Shown in pieces: positions 10,201-18,030 of a stretch of DNA of 64,000 bases. The stretch's first letter is position 1. Every line of letters starts with the position of its first letter. A model generated the notes under the pieces. That model did no database searches, was not told the DNA's origin, and saw nothing but the letters and a program-made list of their open reading frames with translations. The position numbers and the translations under genes are program-made. The DNA comes from Rubinisphaera italica (GTDB taxonomy: Bacteria > Planctomycetota > Planctomycetia > Planctomycetales > Planctomycetaceae), in the NCBI RefSeq assembly GCF_007859715.1, contig NZ_SJPG01000001.1, forward strand, positions 620,001-684,000. The letters run 5' to 3'.

Positions 10201-11190
10201 GCTGGGAAATTTCCGTTAACGATTCGACCGGAAAAAGTGAATGGAACTCCCTGGATTACGGTGCAGGGTGGCTTCGTGGTGATTGAAAACGGAGTCTTTC
10301 GAGTGGATCCTCCGAGCAATCAACCGATGCCCAGTCATTGGCTAATCGCAGAAAATGCTGATGTCATCGTGCGGAATTGTTATGTAACAGCACCGGCAAC
10401 GAAGAATGACAAACTCGCCTCACTCATTGCCACTCGTCGAAAAGGGAATGTCACCGCAGAAGCGAAAACATTGCTGATTGATAACACTTATCTGCAATAT
10501 GGTGGCGATGTCATTGCTGTTGATCTGTGTGCCTCTCGGCTGTTTGTCGATCACTCGGTGCTCGTTTCGCAGAATCATCTTTTGATGCTGAATTATTCGG
10601 GAACGGTCCAAGACAATCAACCCGGGTTCTTTAGTCTTTCACAGACGACCTGCTCCTCACGTCAGGGGGACATCCACTTTAATATTCCTGCGACAGAAAA
10701 TCATCGTCGGCCACTGGTTTCTGGTAAAATTACAGATTGTGTCTTCACGAAGCCTGTTTCTCTGGAGGGGAAAGACTCTCCGAACACGCAACTCCTCTCT
10801 GCCAGTTTTCCACTTCCAGAACTCCCGAAACGTGTCTGGTGGTGGGAAGACCGCAATGGATACACGACTGCAATTCAACAGGAGTTGATGAAAAAACCAC
10901 TGCCTCAGATCTGGTCTGAGTTTTGGGGACGTGGGCATGTCGAAAATCCGCTTTTCGGACCAGAAGGGGTGATGCTCGAATCGAATTCCCTTGTTAGTAA
11001 AGATCTGCGACCATCTTCATTTGCACTCTTCAAAGATTGCAAAGCCAGTTCCTGGAACGCGACTGGAAAAAGAATTGGGGCGGATTGCGAAAAACTCGAC
11101 TTGCCAGAATATGAAGGTGAGACATCTGGTAAAAACCCTAATAAGAACAATCCGGCCAAGCCGGGGCCGAATCGGGTTCCACAACTATAA
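7294..11190 (+). CDS. Membrane Ser/Thr protein kinase with giant beta-helix-like extracytoplasmic domain
   Basis: A 1298-residue PknB-type (Hanks) kinase from the ATG at 7294; a TTG at 7261 is less likely. The kinase domain spans about residues 31-300: glycine loop LGSGGMGAVYLA, Lys61 in VAVKVLP, HRDIKPSN at 153-160, LTDLGLAR with metal-binding Asp173 (DLG in place of DFG), and SPEQA at 202-206. An acidic linker follows (about 310-395), then one transmembrane helix at about 400-425. The remaining ~870 residues lie outside the membrane. They show irregular repeats such as VVIENLHF, LSVRNCSF and VIVRNCYV that suggest two right-handed parallel beta-helix blocks. This arrangement suggests a sensor that binds a polymer or surface ligand and signals to the cytoplasm; the ligand is unknown. 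Confidence 0.93.
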   Translation: MATKKKRDSASAQTTQRGSGDDVIALKTLGRYEIQKKLGSGGMGAVYLALDTNLKRMVAVKVLPLEKAENPTLVKRFKAEAQAAAQLTHDNIVRVFESGEADGLHYIAMEYVEGTDVQRLIKKRTRLPVRRATEIIKQVALALEHASEASIVHRDIKPSNLLITQTGLVKLTDLGLARVMDDTEETSITRAGTTVGTVDYMSPEQARSSKAADIRSDLYSLGCTWYHMLTGSPPFPEGSVTNKLHAHATAPIPDPRSQNELVPEAIVGVLQRLMAKKPIDRYQTVAELLEDLEAVKSSKREVRSEDLAALAGEEDAADEENDEDSTGASSAPSRRRTSRVAREMDDEEDVIPARTGKSSNGAAPAPTNTKSQGSSVDALPPRERRKLEDVEGKSPSNFNLDILKYAILAIGVIAIFGLVGYGISQLGGAVDTASEEQVDLGKAAQELQAERLAEAERNAANPENQPNTNDPNSKSPKTNDPPPKRGAKAQPIVADKELTKDEIAQLPVVRIVDASTSENASSAHSIQDALGKTDEKDLVIEIATTNSFIWEQPASIENRNVILRAAEKSPGLIIVNSAGAMTNGLLQGRNAQVVIENLHFGLLGYDLPGQTELQLLSMLDTDLSVRNCSFTMEESRANSVQLCQFAASASQRHKLQWRNNLVRGTSWQPFQCAANRIELQVEDSLFLIGGNPLLNLNLSFGGSRNGNVSSEDKEKTEREVTLTDVLVLCHGTPINMANSGGRVSASPTQFRMNRAHFVATASHGEAPFLNVANWPENVLSTGSSGQLSHVSWISEKSTFSGWTKRLVATTNKTRAVFNVSTEEDWQKFWGNSGLFGVWDEKSLPENSTVDFPFQSGRDLQTIGVTAVVRPSEDTLKDLANIPAPELPKKSWRAELAALESTPTPAADPFNDSVKRVSVNLNDPKIDLGKYLATTNLPNPVIIEAKGFGIRTSSPIQLLNRKIKIEFQSEAGKFPLTIRPEKVNGTPWITVQGGFVVIENGVFRVDPPSNQPMPSHWLIAENADVIVRNCYVTAPATKNDKLASLIATRRKGNVTAEAKTLLIDNTYLQYGGDVIAVDLCASRLFVDHSVLVSQNHLLMLNYSGTVQDNQPGFFSLSQTTCSSRQGDIHFNIPATENHRRPLVSGKITDCVFTKPVSLEGKDSPNTQLLSASFPLPELPKRVWWWEDRNGYTTAIQQELMKKPLPQIWSEFWGRGHVENPLFGPEGVMLESNSLVSKDLRPSSFALFKDCKASSWNATGKRIGADCEKLDLPEYEGETSGKNPNKNNPAKPGPNRVPQL

Positions 11191-11303
11191 AATCCACCGA
11201 CAGATTGGCATTTGTCGAATGTTTTATATAGTCTATTCCTTATGGATGTTGGGGAGAATTGCATTCCCTCGCCCACTTCTTTCCTTCCAAACAGGACTCA
11301 AAG

Positions 11304-12605
11304 ATGACTACACCTCAGTTTTCCCGCCGCAATTTCCTTACGACATCCGCTGCTCTGGCAGGTGCCGCTGCCGCTTGGCCGATGATGGCCACTGCCGATG
11401 AAAAACCTCGTGCCAAAGTCGAGCGACTGGGAATTGGCTCTATCGGACTGCGTTATCAGGGTTCAGTCATCACGGAACAGGCTCGGAAATATGCCGATGT
11501 TGTCGCGATTTCCGATGTTGATCGCCATGTTCGTGAACAGGCCCGTGCCAGCTTTGGGAGTACGCCGCGAATCTTTGAAGACTACCAGGAGATGCTCTCT
11601 CGAAAAGATGTCGATGTCGTCATGATCGCCACTCCCGACCACTGGCATACAAAAATGCTGGTCGATGCGGTCCGGGCAGGGAAAGATGTCTATTGCGAGA
11701 AGCCGCTCACTTTGACAATTGATGAAGGAAAAATCCTTCGCAATGTCGTTGGCAACAGTGACCGAGTTGTTCAGGTTGGGACCTGGCAGCGACATGATCA
11801 CAATTTCCGACTGGCGGTCGAAATGGTCCGGCAGGGGCGTATTGGCAAATTGAATACCGTCACCTGCACAACGAGTAAGAATCCGACAGGTGGCCCCTTC
11901 TCGGAAATGCCGGTTCCTGAGCACTTCAACTGGAATCTATGGCAGGGACCAACGCCCGATGTTCCCTACATTCCGCAGAGATCACACTACACCTTTCGCT
12001 GGTGGTACGAGTACTCCGGCGGCAAAATGACCGACTGGGGTGCCCACCACATCGATATCGCACAATGGGCGATCGACAGTTTGCCCGTCAATATTGCCGG
12101 GAAAGCAACTCTGCCGACGATTGAAAATGGCTATAATGTTGCCATCGATTTTGCAGCCGATATCGATTACGCCAATGGAGTGAAACTGGTGATCAGCGAT
12201 GAAGGTCGCGATGGAATTCTCTTTGAAGGTGACAAAGGACGAATTTTTGTCAACCGAGGCGGCGCATATGGTGCTCCGGTTGATGAATTGAAAACTAATC
12301 CGCTTCCAAGGGAGTCTTTCACAGTCTATGACAACGACAATCTGACCCGTCCTCAACGGAGTGGAAAAATTGACGCGATTGTCAATCACATGGGCAACTT
12401 CTTTGACTGCGTCGAATCCCGTAAGAAGCCGATTTCTGATATCGAAAGCCAGCATCGCAGCGTGAGCACTTGCCATCTGGCTAACATCTCGATGCGGTTG
12501 GGACGACCACTCAAATGGGATCCTCAACTGGAAGAATTTGTGAACGATGCAGACGCCAACAGCTGGTTGAAACGAGACTATCGAGCCGGCTTTGAAATTG
12601 GCTAA
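11304..12605 (+). CDS. Gfo/Idh/MocA-family oxidoreductase with Tat signal
   Basis: A 433-residue NAD(P)-dependent oxidoreductase from the ATG at 11304, with AGGACT upstream; the longer TTG frame from 11259 would bury the signal. The N-terminus has a twin-arginine signal (SRRNFLTTSAALAGAAAA), so the protein folds with cofactor and is exported. The Rossmann part follows (IGSIGLRYQGSVI, VVAISDVD), then the family's VMIATPDHWH and YCEKPLT segments, whose Lys is the usual catalytic-site residue. The second half contains GGKMTDWGAHHIDIAQWAID, typical of planctomycete secreted sugar dehydrogenases. The substrate is probably a sugar or inositol derivative, but it cannot be read from sequence. It is 113 bases downstream of the kinase and may share its transcript. 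Confidence 0.93.
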   Translation: MTTPQFSRRNFLTTSAALAGAAAAWPMMATADEKPRAKVERLGIGSIGLRYQGSVITEQARKYADVVAISDVDRHVREQARASFGSTPRIFEDYQEMLSRKDVDVVMIATPDHWHTKMLVDAVRAGKDVYCEKPLTLTIDEGKILRNVVGNSDRVVQVGTWQRHDHNFRLAVEMVRQGRIGKLNTVTCTTSKNPTGGPFSEMPVPEHFNWNLWQGPTPDVPYIPQRSHYTFRWWYEYSGGKMTDWGAHHIDIAQWAIDSLPVNIAGKATLPTIENGYNVAIDFAADIDYANGVKLVISDEGRDGILFEGDKGRIFVNRGGAYGAPVDELKTNPLPRESFTVYDNDNLTRPQRSGKIDAIVNHMGNFFDCVESRKKPISDIESQHRSVSTCHLANISMRLGRPLKWDPQLEEFVNDADANSWLKRDYRAGFEIG

Positions 12606-12667
12606 TGCATTAATTCTTTGGTGTTCCGTAAAAAAATGAAGGTGTACTTTTGCTGCTGGATAATAAG

Positions 12668-13045
12668 TTATATTCTCTGCTGATTGAGACGTGTTTCGCA
12701 GCTTAATTCGCTTGGTGGTGAAAAACCACCTTGCTTTTTTTCCACTCCAGTAGCGGGGTTCTCTGCGAGCAAAACATCGCCATCGAGATCTGCGTAATCG
12801 AGCAGAGGCAATAATTGTGCACCCGCGGAAAAGGTCACGTTGGATTCAACCATGCAGCCAGCCATTTTGCGTAAACCGAATTGGTTGGCTTTGTTTAACA
12901 TGCGAAAGGCTGGAGTCAGTTCCCTCACATTGGCAGAGTTTAGTATTGATGCCATGATAGTGCCTGAAGCATGGCAGGACATCTTCTTCGAGAACACAAC
13001 TTTCATCCGCAATGATTGCTAAAGCCGATTCGCGAAAATCCGTTT
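12668..13045 (-). pseudogene. Remnant of an enolase-superfamily dipeptide epimerase (frameshifted C-terminal part)
   Basis: Two minus-strand frames together read as the C-terminal part of an L-Ala-D/L-Glu epimerase-like enzyme. The upstream frame (about 13045-12930) gives ALAIIADESCVLEEDV followed by HYHGINTKL, matching the ADES metal-ligand segment and the (N)IKL strand. The frame then shifts near 12925-12930. The downstream frame gives ELTPAFRMLNKANQFGL, KMAGCMVES and LLPLLDYADLDGDVLL, matching the GCM.ES and DYvDlDG blocks of the family. The N-terminal lid and the first metal ligands are missing, so the gene is dead. It sits in a run of gene debris that ends at a tRNA. Confidence 0.85.
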
Positions 13046-13482
13046 TATGATCTCAGTCACCAGAAACTGTAAGTCGAATCTCCGACGAATTAACTCAAGT
13101 TCAATTTTCTTGGAAGCGTCATCTTGCGGACCGAGCAGTCATGGCCGACGTTTTGAATTCGCAGGTACTCAGGACTGAAGCTTATATCTGGTGGAATGCC
13201 TGGGGGATCGATCCCCTATTGGTTGCTCTCTGGCACACTATATACGATCACAATTATGATCGCCTTTTCCAAGGAAACGAGTTGAGGAACATATGCGATT
13301 GCCTTCCCACTGACGATGCCCTCGCAATGGCGAAATCCTCCGCGCCTTCGGTGATTTCTTCGAACTGACTTCCGAGCCCCACGCACTCAAAATCAACCAA
13401 CAAACCTCTTTCGAAGCAGCCACGAGCTAGAAAAATAGCGACAATACCTCTCTCTCAATCAACGATGTCACTATGATTCGTC
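13046..13482. other. Noncoding debris between two gene remnants
   Basis: No intact gene is seen. At about 13325-13430 on the plus strand a frame ending at a TAG near 13430 gives a plausible-looking tail (NGEILRAFGDFFELTSEPHA), which may be the end of another broken gene. I could not assign it to a family. Confidence 0.4.
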
Positions 13483-13716
13483 CTAATTCTTTCCTTCTCG
13501 ATAGCCTTCCTTGTACCCGTCGATGTAATAACTGACGTAGGTACTGCCAGGAACTACCCCCTTGGCCAGTGGAGGTGTTGGATTGCGGCCCTTAACTGGC
13601 TTTTTTGCGTCCGCTTTGCCCTTGTCATGACCTGCTTTGTATCCGTCTGCCAGGATACAGAATCCGATACTGTTGCGATGAAAAAGGGGAATGATATGGG
13701 AAGCATGGAAAGAAAA
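13483..13716 (-). pseudogene. C-terminal gene fragment abutting the tRNA-Arg gene
   Basis: The minus-strand frame ending at the TAG at 13485-13483 reads without stops for about 78 codons up to the 3' end of the tRNA gene at 13717. Its product is protein-like (SFHASHIIPLFHRNS, ILADGYKAGHDKGKADAKK, SYYIDGYKEGYREGKN), with two related DGYKxGxxxGK motifs. There is no start codon context and the sequence stops at the tRNA, so it looks like the tail of a gene cut off by a rearrangement. Family not recognised. Confidence 0.55.
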
Positions 13717-13790
13717 TACCTCGGACAGGATTCGAACCTGTGACCTGCCGCTTAGAAGGCGGCTGCTCTATCCAATTGAGCTACCGAGGC
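13717..13790 (-). tRNA. tRNA-Arg (anticodon TCT)
   Basis: The minus strand folds as a complete tRNA. The acceptor is GCCTCGG paired with CCGAGGT (terminal G-T), with D arm GCTC...GAGC and a CCGCC...GGCGG-type anticodon stem around loop TTCTAAG. The T arm contains GGTTCGAATCC. The anticodon TCT reads AGA. The 3' CCA is not encoded. A half copy of another tRNA-Arg(TCT) lies 270 bases upstream. Confidence 0.95.
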
Positions 13791-13894
13791 TTACTTGAAT
13801 TTACTGTACTTAATTCTGTCCAAAATTCCAATTGTCTCTTTTGCCCTTATAATGGATTAGGGCATTTCTAAATGCAGTGTGCCTTCGCATGGAC

Positions 13895-14063
13895 GATTAT
13901 TTCCCCAAAATCGCTACATTTGCTCGGGCAGAACGCGGAAAATTGATTTTTGGAATGCTCTAGACCATTTTCAAAAATTACCTGCAGCGTTCAGCAGGAG
14001 CAAACACAGCGTTTTTAGGACATTTTATGTCCATGCGACTGCAGAGACCATTCGAAAATGGTC
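13895..14063. repeat. Dispersed repeat adjoining the broken tRNA
   Basis: The segment 13895-13963, containing GGGCAGAACG and TTTTTGGAATGCTCTAGA, resembles 29202-29270 at roughly 70 percent by eye. It continues to 14063 with inverted copies of CTAGACCATTTTC (near 13960 and 14050-14066). The end of this repeat meets the tRNA half exactly in its anticodon loop. Confidence 0.7.
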
Positions 14064-14101
14064 TAGAAGTCGGTTGCTCTATCCGGCTGAGCTACGGGCG
14101 C
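14064..14101 (-). pseudogene. 5' half of a second tRNA-Arg(TCT), broken in the anticodon loop
   Basis: Read on the minus strand, 14101-14064 gives acceptor strand GCGCCCG, TA, D arm GCTC...GAGC, anticodon-stem strand ACCGA and loop start CTTCTA. This is a normal first half of a tRNA-Arg(TCT). The sequence then leaves the tRNA and enters a dispersed repeat. The 3' half is not found in the neighbourhood. It is a scar of an insertion, deletion or site-specific recombination at the anticodon. Confidence 0.88.
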
Positions 14102-14165
14102 CTGATGTTTGTGAATTCTGGGCACACTTCAGATAATCTGACATCCGAATTCGGCAAGAAGTTCA

Positions 14166-15356
14166 TCACTTCTTCTTTGGGGGCAGTGTACCGACGAAAT
14201 CGGCGTGAGTCGAGCGGTATAAGTCGGCAATGTGACCCACCGATTGATCGATGCGGAAATTTTTTCCGACTTGAATACGCCCCGCTTCTCCAATTTTTCT
14301 GGCTTCTTCGGAATTTTGCAACAGGTAAACGAGTTTTTCTGCAAGAGATTCACTATCTGAATGTGGTACAAGAAATCCGGTTTCATTGTCTTTAATCGCG
14401 GTGAATATTCCTCCAACATTACTAGCGACAACGGGACGGCCCAGTGCCATTGCTTCAAGCATGATTGTGCCGAGTCCCTGTTTGATGGAGGGGAGGCAAA
14501 AAATATCCATCGCCTTGAGAGCTTCTTGGAATCCGTACAGATTTGGGACGAAGGTTACGTGTTTATCAATGCCCAGTTCACGAGCAAGTTGTCGCAAATT
14601 CTTTTCTTCGGGGCCTGACCCGGCGACCAGGAATTCGACTTCAGGAATTCGGGACAGAACGATCCGAGCCGCCTGAAGAAAATAGGAAACCCCCTTGATC
14701 TGTTCGAGAGGTCCTGCTGTCCCGATTACTGGGACACGATTTTCTGGCAAAATGGGTTCCATAATTGCATTCGGAGTCATTTCGACTCCACTATGGATGA
14801 CAACCACCTGATCACTGCTGATGGAGGGCTGAGTGAGCAATTCCGATTTGACTGATTCGCTCACCGCAATGATTTTCCGCCCAAACTGGGTATCGAAATT
14901 CAGCATTTCGCCGCGGTTCAAATAATCGTGGATCGTGAGCAAATAAGGGATGGCGAATTGTCTGGCCAGACGAATTCCGTTGTTCAGCATGCGCCTGGAC
15001 TGGATATGAATCAAATGCGGAGGCTGATCGCCATAATCCTGCACAATCAGTCGGAGAACAATACGGTTAATTAGTGGGTAATTCAGATACGGGTATTCAC
15101 GAACATCGAGCTTGGACCGTCTATCCGGGGCAACCGAACGGATGCTCGGAGTGAGGATCGATGCACGGATCCCATAATCGACGAGATGCTCAGCCAGAAC
15201 CAGAGTTTGTGTGGAAGCTCCCCGAACCTCAAAGGCATCCGAGAGCAGCATCACTCGAAGAATGCCTCGCTTTTTGCGAGATTTACTGGACGATCCTGAT
15301 TTGGACAGCGCAGATCCACTCACAGAGTCTTCGGCTGGGAGTGAGTTTTGATCCAT
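14166..15356 (-). CDS. GT4-type (GT-B fold) glycosyltransferase
   Basis: A 396-residue retaining glycosyltransferase that moves a sugar from a nucleotide-sugar donor, probably in envelope or exopolysaccharide synthesis. A Ser/Lys-rich N-terminal tail of about 32 residues precedes the acceptor domain (MLLSDAFEVRGASTQTLVLAEHL). The C-terminal donor domain has the typical GTAGPLEQIKGVSYFLQA, FLVAGSGPEEKNLRQLA, FVPNLYGFQEALKAMDIFCLPS and GLGTIMLEAMALGRPVVAS segments. The last of these holds the family glutamates of the EX7E-type motif. There is no signal peptide, so it is cytoplasmic. It is the last gene of a minus-strand block that includes floA. The acceptor is unknown. Confidence 0.92.
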   Translation of the reverse strand: MDQNSLPAEDSVSGSALSKSGSSSKSRKKRGILRVMLLSDAFEVRGASTQTLVLAEHLVDYGIRASILTPSIRSVAPDRRSKLDVREYPYLNYPLINRIVLRLIVQDYGDQPPHLIHIQSRRMLNNGIRLARQFAIPYLLTIHDYLNRGEMLNFDTQFGRKIIAVSESVKSELLTQPSISSDQVVVIHSGVEMTPNAIMEPILPENRVPVIGTAGPLEQIKGVSYFLQAARIVLSRIPEVEFLVAGSGPEEKNLRQLARELGIDKHVTFVPNLYGFQEALKAMDIFCLPSIKQGLGTIMLEAMALGRPVVASNVGGIFTAIKDNETGFLVPHSDSESLAEKLVYLLQNSEEARKIGEAGRIQVGKNFRIDQSVGHIADLYRSTHADFVGTLPPKKK

Positions 15357-15460
15357 ATCAAACTGGCAAACTAGAAGAGTCTGTGTAAGTCAGGCTGTGC
15401 CTGGTGTGATCGATTTATTACGTCAGTATTCGTCAGACTGAGCCTGTTATTCGATTAATC

Positions 15461-16072
15461 TTATCGGGAAGACTTTCGATTCCTCAACGCCAGTGGAGGC
15501 TGGAGGATTTCGCTCATAATGATTGCGTTTTGCACATTACCGGGAACATGCAGCAAAGCGAAGAAGTTTCCTTTACTGGCAGGCTTCTTGTATTCAGCCC
15601 CCTTCGGAACAACAAAGACCGACTCTCGTGGCTTTGTTTTATCATTATGACGATTGAATGAGTCTGGTAATGCAGCAGTCGGATTCAAGTGTGCTAATGG
15701 TTGAGAAACCGATTTATTGACATTTGGCTTCTTGCGTTTCTCTTTTCGGCGTTGGGGTTTTTCCTGAGCTTTCGCCTGAAATTGTGGACGAGTTGGAGGA
15801 CTTTCCTGTTGCCTCAATACAGGAGGTCGTTCTTCAACTAAATGGGGACGCTCTGCCGGCCGTTGCTGATGTGGCTGTGGTTTTGCTTTTTCAGGTCCCT
15901 GCTGCTGTTGAACTTCTTTGAGGAAGTTTTCAATCTCACTTTGCAATTTCCGACGTGGGCGCTGTTGCGGCTTCTGACCCGGCTTGGGTTTATTCTTCTG
16001 CTCGTTCATCGCATTCGAAATCCAACCGATTGCGGTGATGACCAGAATGATAATTGTGATGATGCCTTCCAT
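15461..16072 (-). CDS. Membrane-anchored hypothetical protein with Pro/Gln/Lys-rich linker
   Basis: A 203-residue protein with one N-terminal transmembrane helix (about residues 3-21, IITIIILVITAIGWIS). Most of the rest is a disordered, basic, Pro/Gln/Arg-rich region, and the end has a short ordered-looking tail (NAIIMSEILQPPLALRN). It directly follows floA, with a 63-base gap and the same strand, so it is probably co-transcribed and may act with the flotillin at the membrane. That link is inference. No known domain is recognised. Confidence 0.75.
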   Translation of the reverse strand: MEGIITIIILVITAIGWISNAMNEQKNKPKPGQKPQQRPRRKLQSEIENFLKEVQQQQGPEKAKPQPHQQRPAERPHLVEERPPVLRQQESPPTRPQFQAKAQEKPQRRKEKRKKPNVNKSVSQPLAHLNPTAALPDSFNRHNDKTKPRESVFVVPKGAEYKKPASKGNFFALLHVPGNVQNAIIMSEILQPPLALRNRKSSR

Positions 16073-16135
16073 CGGTGATTTCTCCGTGAGTTGGAATGGC
16101 GTATGCGATTTCAGTAAGTATTAAACAGTATGGTA

Positions 16136-17200
16136 TTACAGGCTGACGCGTCCATCATCGACCTGATCGCCGTTGCTGCCAGCGATGGAAGTTCGCATTT
16201 GTGTATCAGCCTGAACATTTTTGAGTTCATAGTAGTCCATGATGCCGAGAGTTCGATTTTTGAATGCGGCCACAATCGCTGCTGGAACTTCGGCTTCAGC
16301 CAAGACAACTTGAGCACGATTTTCCTGGGTTTTGGCGACCATTTCCTGTTCGCGGGCTTTGGCTTCTGCTCGACGCTCTTCGGCTTTTGCCTGAGCGACG
16401 TTCATATCGGCTTCGGCCTGATCCGCCTGGAGACGGGCACCAATGTTGTCTCCAACATCGATGTCGGCAATATCAATCGAAACAATTTCAAATGCAGTCT
16501 GAGCTTCAAGACCTTGATTGAGTACGGTCTGAGAAATTCGATCGGGGTTTTCCAGAACATCGGCATAGGATTCATTGGAACCGATCGCCTGGACGATCCC
16601 CTGTCCAACTCGAGCGATAATCGTTTCTTCGGTCGCTCCACCGATCAACTGTTTGATGTTTGTTCGTACGGTGACACGGGCGCGGGCTTTCAATTGAATA
16701 CCATCGCCAGCGACGGCATCGAGAGTGCCGGCTCCTTTTTTAGGATCGGGACAGTCAATCACTTTGGGATAAACACTGGTACGAACAGCTTCAAGAATGT
16801 CTCGCCCAGCCAGATCGATCGCTGCCGCAGTGATCCAGTCTAAATCGATACTGGCACGATGAGCTGCGATCAGTGCCCGAATGACATTGGGGACATTTCC
16901 ACCCGCCAGATAATGAGCTTCAAGGTCACGTGTGCTGATTGGATAAACGTGGGTCAGTCCAGCCTGCACTGCCATAATTTTACTACGGGCAATAATGGAA
17001 GGATTCACTTTACGAATCGACATGATGAACAGATTGATAATCCCAATCCCGGCACCTGTCGTTTTACATTGGATCCAGAGTCCCACGTAGCGTGCAAATA
17101 AAGCAAAGAAGATGAGACCACCAAGAACGAGTACGATAATTCCAAACCAGATGGCCATATCCCATGGTCCGGCGGCTAAAATCAGGGAATTGTTGAGCAT
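16136..17200 (-). CDS. floA: Flotillin-like protein FloA
   Basis: A 354-residue SPFH-domain protein of the FloA (YqfA/UPF0365) family, which forms membrane-associated oligomers and organises functional membrane microdomains. An N-terminal membrane segment (about residues 13-37, [22 protein letters not shown]) precedes the conserved core: [57 protein letters not shown], and [11 protein letters not shown] long Ala/Glu-rich coiled-coil follows ([20 protein letters not shown]). Length and order are normal. The NfeD-like gene lies 216 bases upstream on the same strand, the usual partner pairing. Confidence 0.95.
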   Translation of the reverse strand: MLNNSLILAAGPWDMAIWFGIIVLVLGGLIFFALFARYVGLWIQCKTTGAGIGIINLFIMSIRKVNPSIIARSKIMAVQAGLTHVYPISTRDLEAHYLAGGNVPNVIRALIAAHRASIDLDWITAAAIDLAGRDILEAVRTSVYPKVIDCPDPKKGAGTLDAVAGDGIQLKARARVTVRTNIKQLIGGATEETIIARVGQGIVQAIGSNESYADVLENPDRISQTVLNQGLEAQTAFEIVSIDIADIDVGDNIGARLQADQAEADMNVAQAKAEERRAEAKAREQEMVAKTQENRAQVVLAEAEVPAAIVAAFKNRTLGIMDYYELKNVQADTQMRTSIAGSNGDQVDDGRVSL

Positions 17201-17416
17201 GAGTTCTTATCCTCTTATCCTGAAATCTTAATGTCGATCACTCTGTAATGCTGAGAGGCAGCTAATAAGATATTCATTCCTGCAGAATGCAGGATTACGA
17301 TTATCGTTGTTCTTAAAGTCACACTTGGATACTACCGAATCTCGGCCTCACCTACCACTCTGAAAGGAATTCATCGATTTGTAGCTCAGGGCAATTCACC
17401 GAAAGCTGTTTCCAAG

Positions 17417-18004
17417 TTAAGCATCCGGAAGGTCGAAGTCGAGAGAATTTTCGGGATCGAGATCATTGAGGTTTGCTTGTGTTTTACGATTTTCGAGGTC
17501 TTCCGGGGAAACCTCGCGGACGATGACACGCGTCCCTTTCACCTGCACAATCTCAACAGTCATGTGAGGGTCGACTATCATCCCCTCACTGCTGGCATTG
17601 ATACGCTCGTTATCGATCATGATGAAACCATTGGGAGTGAGTGGAGTCACGGTGACGGCATGTCGATTCAAATAGGTTTTAAGACGAGCTTCTTCGGCTG
17701 CAAACGGAACGACATCGGCTTCGGCTGGGCCATCCAATAAAATGCGACGTCCAAATCGAGTGTATGGCAACACTGCAAAGGCGGCCACGAGCGTACTCGG
17801 CAGGAGTACGATGGCAAACCCTGTAAATCCAAAGAAGTAAGCCGGGCTGGCTTCCCACCAGGCAAGCCACGCAAAATAGAACGCCGTGAATAGACTGCAA
17901 AACGTCCCAATTGCGAGAATTCCTCCCGAGGGAAGAAACACCTCTGCGATAATCAAGACGGTTGAGAGTGCTAAGAGTGCGATCGCTAGAAAAGAGTTAT
18001 CCAT
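17417..18004 (-). CDS. NfeD-like membrane protein
   Basis: A 195-residue short-form NfeD protein. Two to three transmembrane helices occupy about residues 5-82 (FLAIALLALSTVLIIAEVFLPSGG is the first). A C-terminal OB-like domain follows at about 115-175 (AVTVTPLTPNGFIMIDNERINA ... VEIVQVKGTRVIVREV), which matches the NfeD C-terminal beta barrel. Such proteins pair with flotillins or stomatins and are thought to support microdomain function; here it lies just upstream of floA on the same strand. The protease domain of long NfeD proteins is absent, as is normal for short forms. Confidence 0.9.
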   Translation of the reverse strand: MDNSFLAIALLALSTVLIIAEVFLPSGGILAIGTFCSLFTAFYFAWLAWWEASPAYFFGFTGFAIVLLPSTLVAAFAVLPYTRFGRRILLDGPAEADVVPFAAEEARLKTYLNRHAVTVTPLTPNGFIMIDNERINASSEGMIVDPHMTVEIVQVKGTRVIVREVSPEDLENRKTQANLNDLDPENSLDFDLPDA

Positions 18005-18030
18005 CGTGCGATGCTTTCGTTAGAAAGAGG

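Noticed and set aside
16130..16843. 237-codon plus-strand frame
   Set aside because: Antisense to floA, whose family match is unambiguous.
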